Shown one piece after another: positions 63,586-64,000 of a stretch of 64,000 nucleotides of DNA (position 1 is the stretch's first letter; the number at the start of each line of letters is the position of its first letter). This stretch comes from Hermatobates lingyangjiaoensis (Eukaryota > Arthropoda > Insecta > Hemiptera > Hermatobatidae). The notes beneath the pieces were generated by a model that was given only the letters and a program-made list of their open reading frames with translations, had not been told where the DNA came from and did no database searches. The stretch covers positions 1-64,000 of the forward strand of contig JAPFBL010001005.1 in assembly GCA_026182355.1 (NCBI GenBank), in the 5' to 3' direction. A program made the position numbers and the translations under genes.

Positions 63586-63669
63586 ATGATGGCTAAATCA
63601 GAAGAAATTTCTGTTAAGAATGATATTGATAGAAATGGTGATATTAAGGGAAATGAAGGAAGTCTTGAT
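63586..63669 (+). CDS. First coding exon of a divergent, unidentified gene
   Basis: ATGATGGCTAAATCAGAAG opens a 28-codon frame (MMAKSEEISVKNDIDRNGDI + KGNEGSLD) ending at a consensus donor GTAAGT (63670). It is hydrophilic and probably disordered. I do not recognise the protein. A TTTCCTCCAG at 63564-63573 could alternatively be an acceptor of a preceding noncoding exon. The rest of the window (63670-64000) would be its first intron. Confidence 0.55.
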
Positions 63670-64000
63670 GTAAGTATTTATCTAATACTTTTTAATATTT
63701 TAACTTATTCACTTACAAATTAATTATTTCATTTCTGAGAAGGTAAATGTTAACGAGTTACGAGGTATTGTTATTATCATACTTTGTATGGTTCAAATCA
63801 ATATAAGAACAGCATTACTATAACGAAGAACAAATTAAGTATTATATTGAATTAAATACTACGTGACATCATTAAATTTTATATTTGAAATGTATACTCA
63901 TTAATTCTTAAAATTAGCATGTCTTTATTTATAATATCCCCTTACTTGAGAGTTAGGGACTTCTGTTTTGTAGAGGTAGTCGATTGTTGAGTTAAAATAT
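63670..64000 (+). other. First intron of the divergent gene
   Basis: AT-rich, no repeat element, no exon recognised before the window ends. Confidence 0.4.

Overview
This is a eukaryotic, AT-rich, intron-dominated window from an invertebrate animal. An arthropod, probably an insect, is the best guess: the spliced sugar transporter has the wording of the arthropod 'facilitated trehalose transporter Tret1-like' family. The species cannot be read from the sequence. Most open frames longer than 60 codons are noise in (TA)n tracts or belong to transposable elements. The host genes are short exons that had to be found through splice sites, reading phase and protein motifs.

Host genes. (1) The 3' half of an MFS sugar transporter on the + strand: exons 3317-3612, 4820-4934, 9554-9750 and 12671-12811, followed by two alternative last exons, 16673-16864 and 20725-20898. 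Both are phase 0, both encode the last membrane helix plus PETEG, and each has its own tail, stop codon and AATAAA. (2) A complete SARNP (SAP-domain ribonucleoprotein, Tho1/CIP29 family) on the - strand, from the start at 63362 to the stop at 23066. It has nine coding exons, 275 residues and about 40 kb of introns, and it converges on the transporter. (3) The first coding exon (63586-63669, +) of an unidentified gene that diverges from SARNP across a gap of about 220 bp.

The introns are packed with Penelope-like elements (PLEs). At least ten families occur, mostly as short terminal-repeat (pLTR) fragments with a hammerhead-like core (CTGANGA, one base, short hairpin, GAAA). Nearly all sit inside (TA)n microsatellites, and many are head-to-head inverted pairs. 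Larger copies keep reverse-transcriptase (YVDD/YIDD) and GIY-YIG endonuclease domains: 15.6-16.0, 17.1-17.5, 25.2-26.7, 36.2-38.7, 38.7-40.7, 40.7-42.0, 46.0-47.8 and 61.0-62.0 kb. There are also four hAT-type elements with 8-bp target duplications (one imperfect), a fold-back mariner, a tandem tRNA-derived SINE array, and several minisatellites.

The most unusual pattern is that tandem arrays begin at the exon/5' splice-site junctions of host genes. At transporter exon 3317-3612 (~35 bp unit), SARNP exon 51148-51270 (85 bp unit, ~15 copies) and SARNP exon 28998-29087 (75 bp unit, 4 copies), the repeat unit contains the last bases of the exon plus the GT donor. A fourth SARNP exon end plus donor (48516-48585) has an identical copy 6 kb away at 42491-42560. 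The result is a series of decoy 5' splice sites in otherwise ordinary genes.
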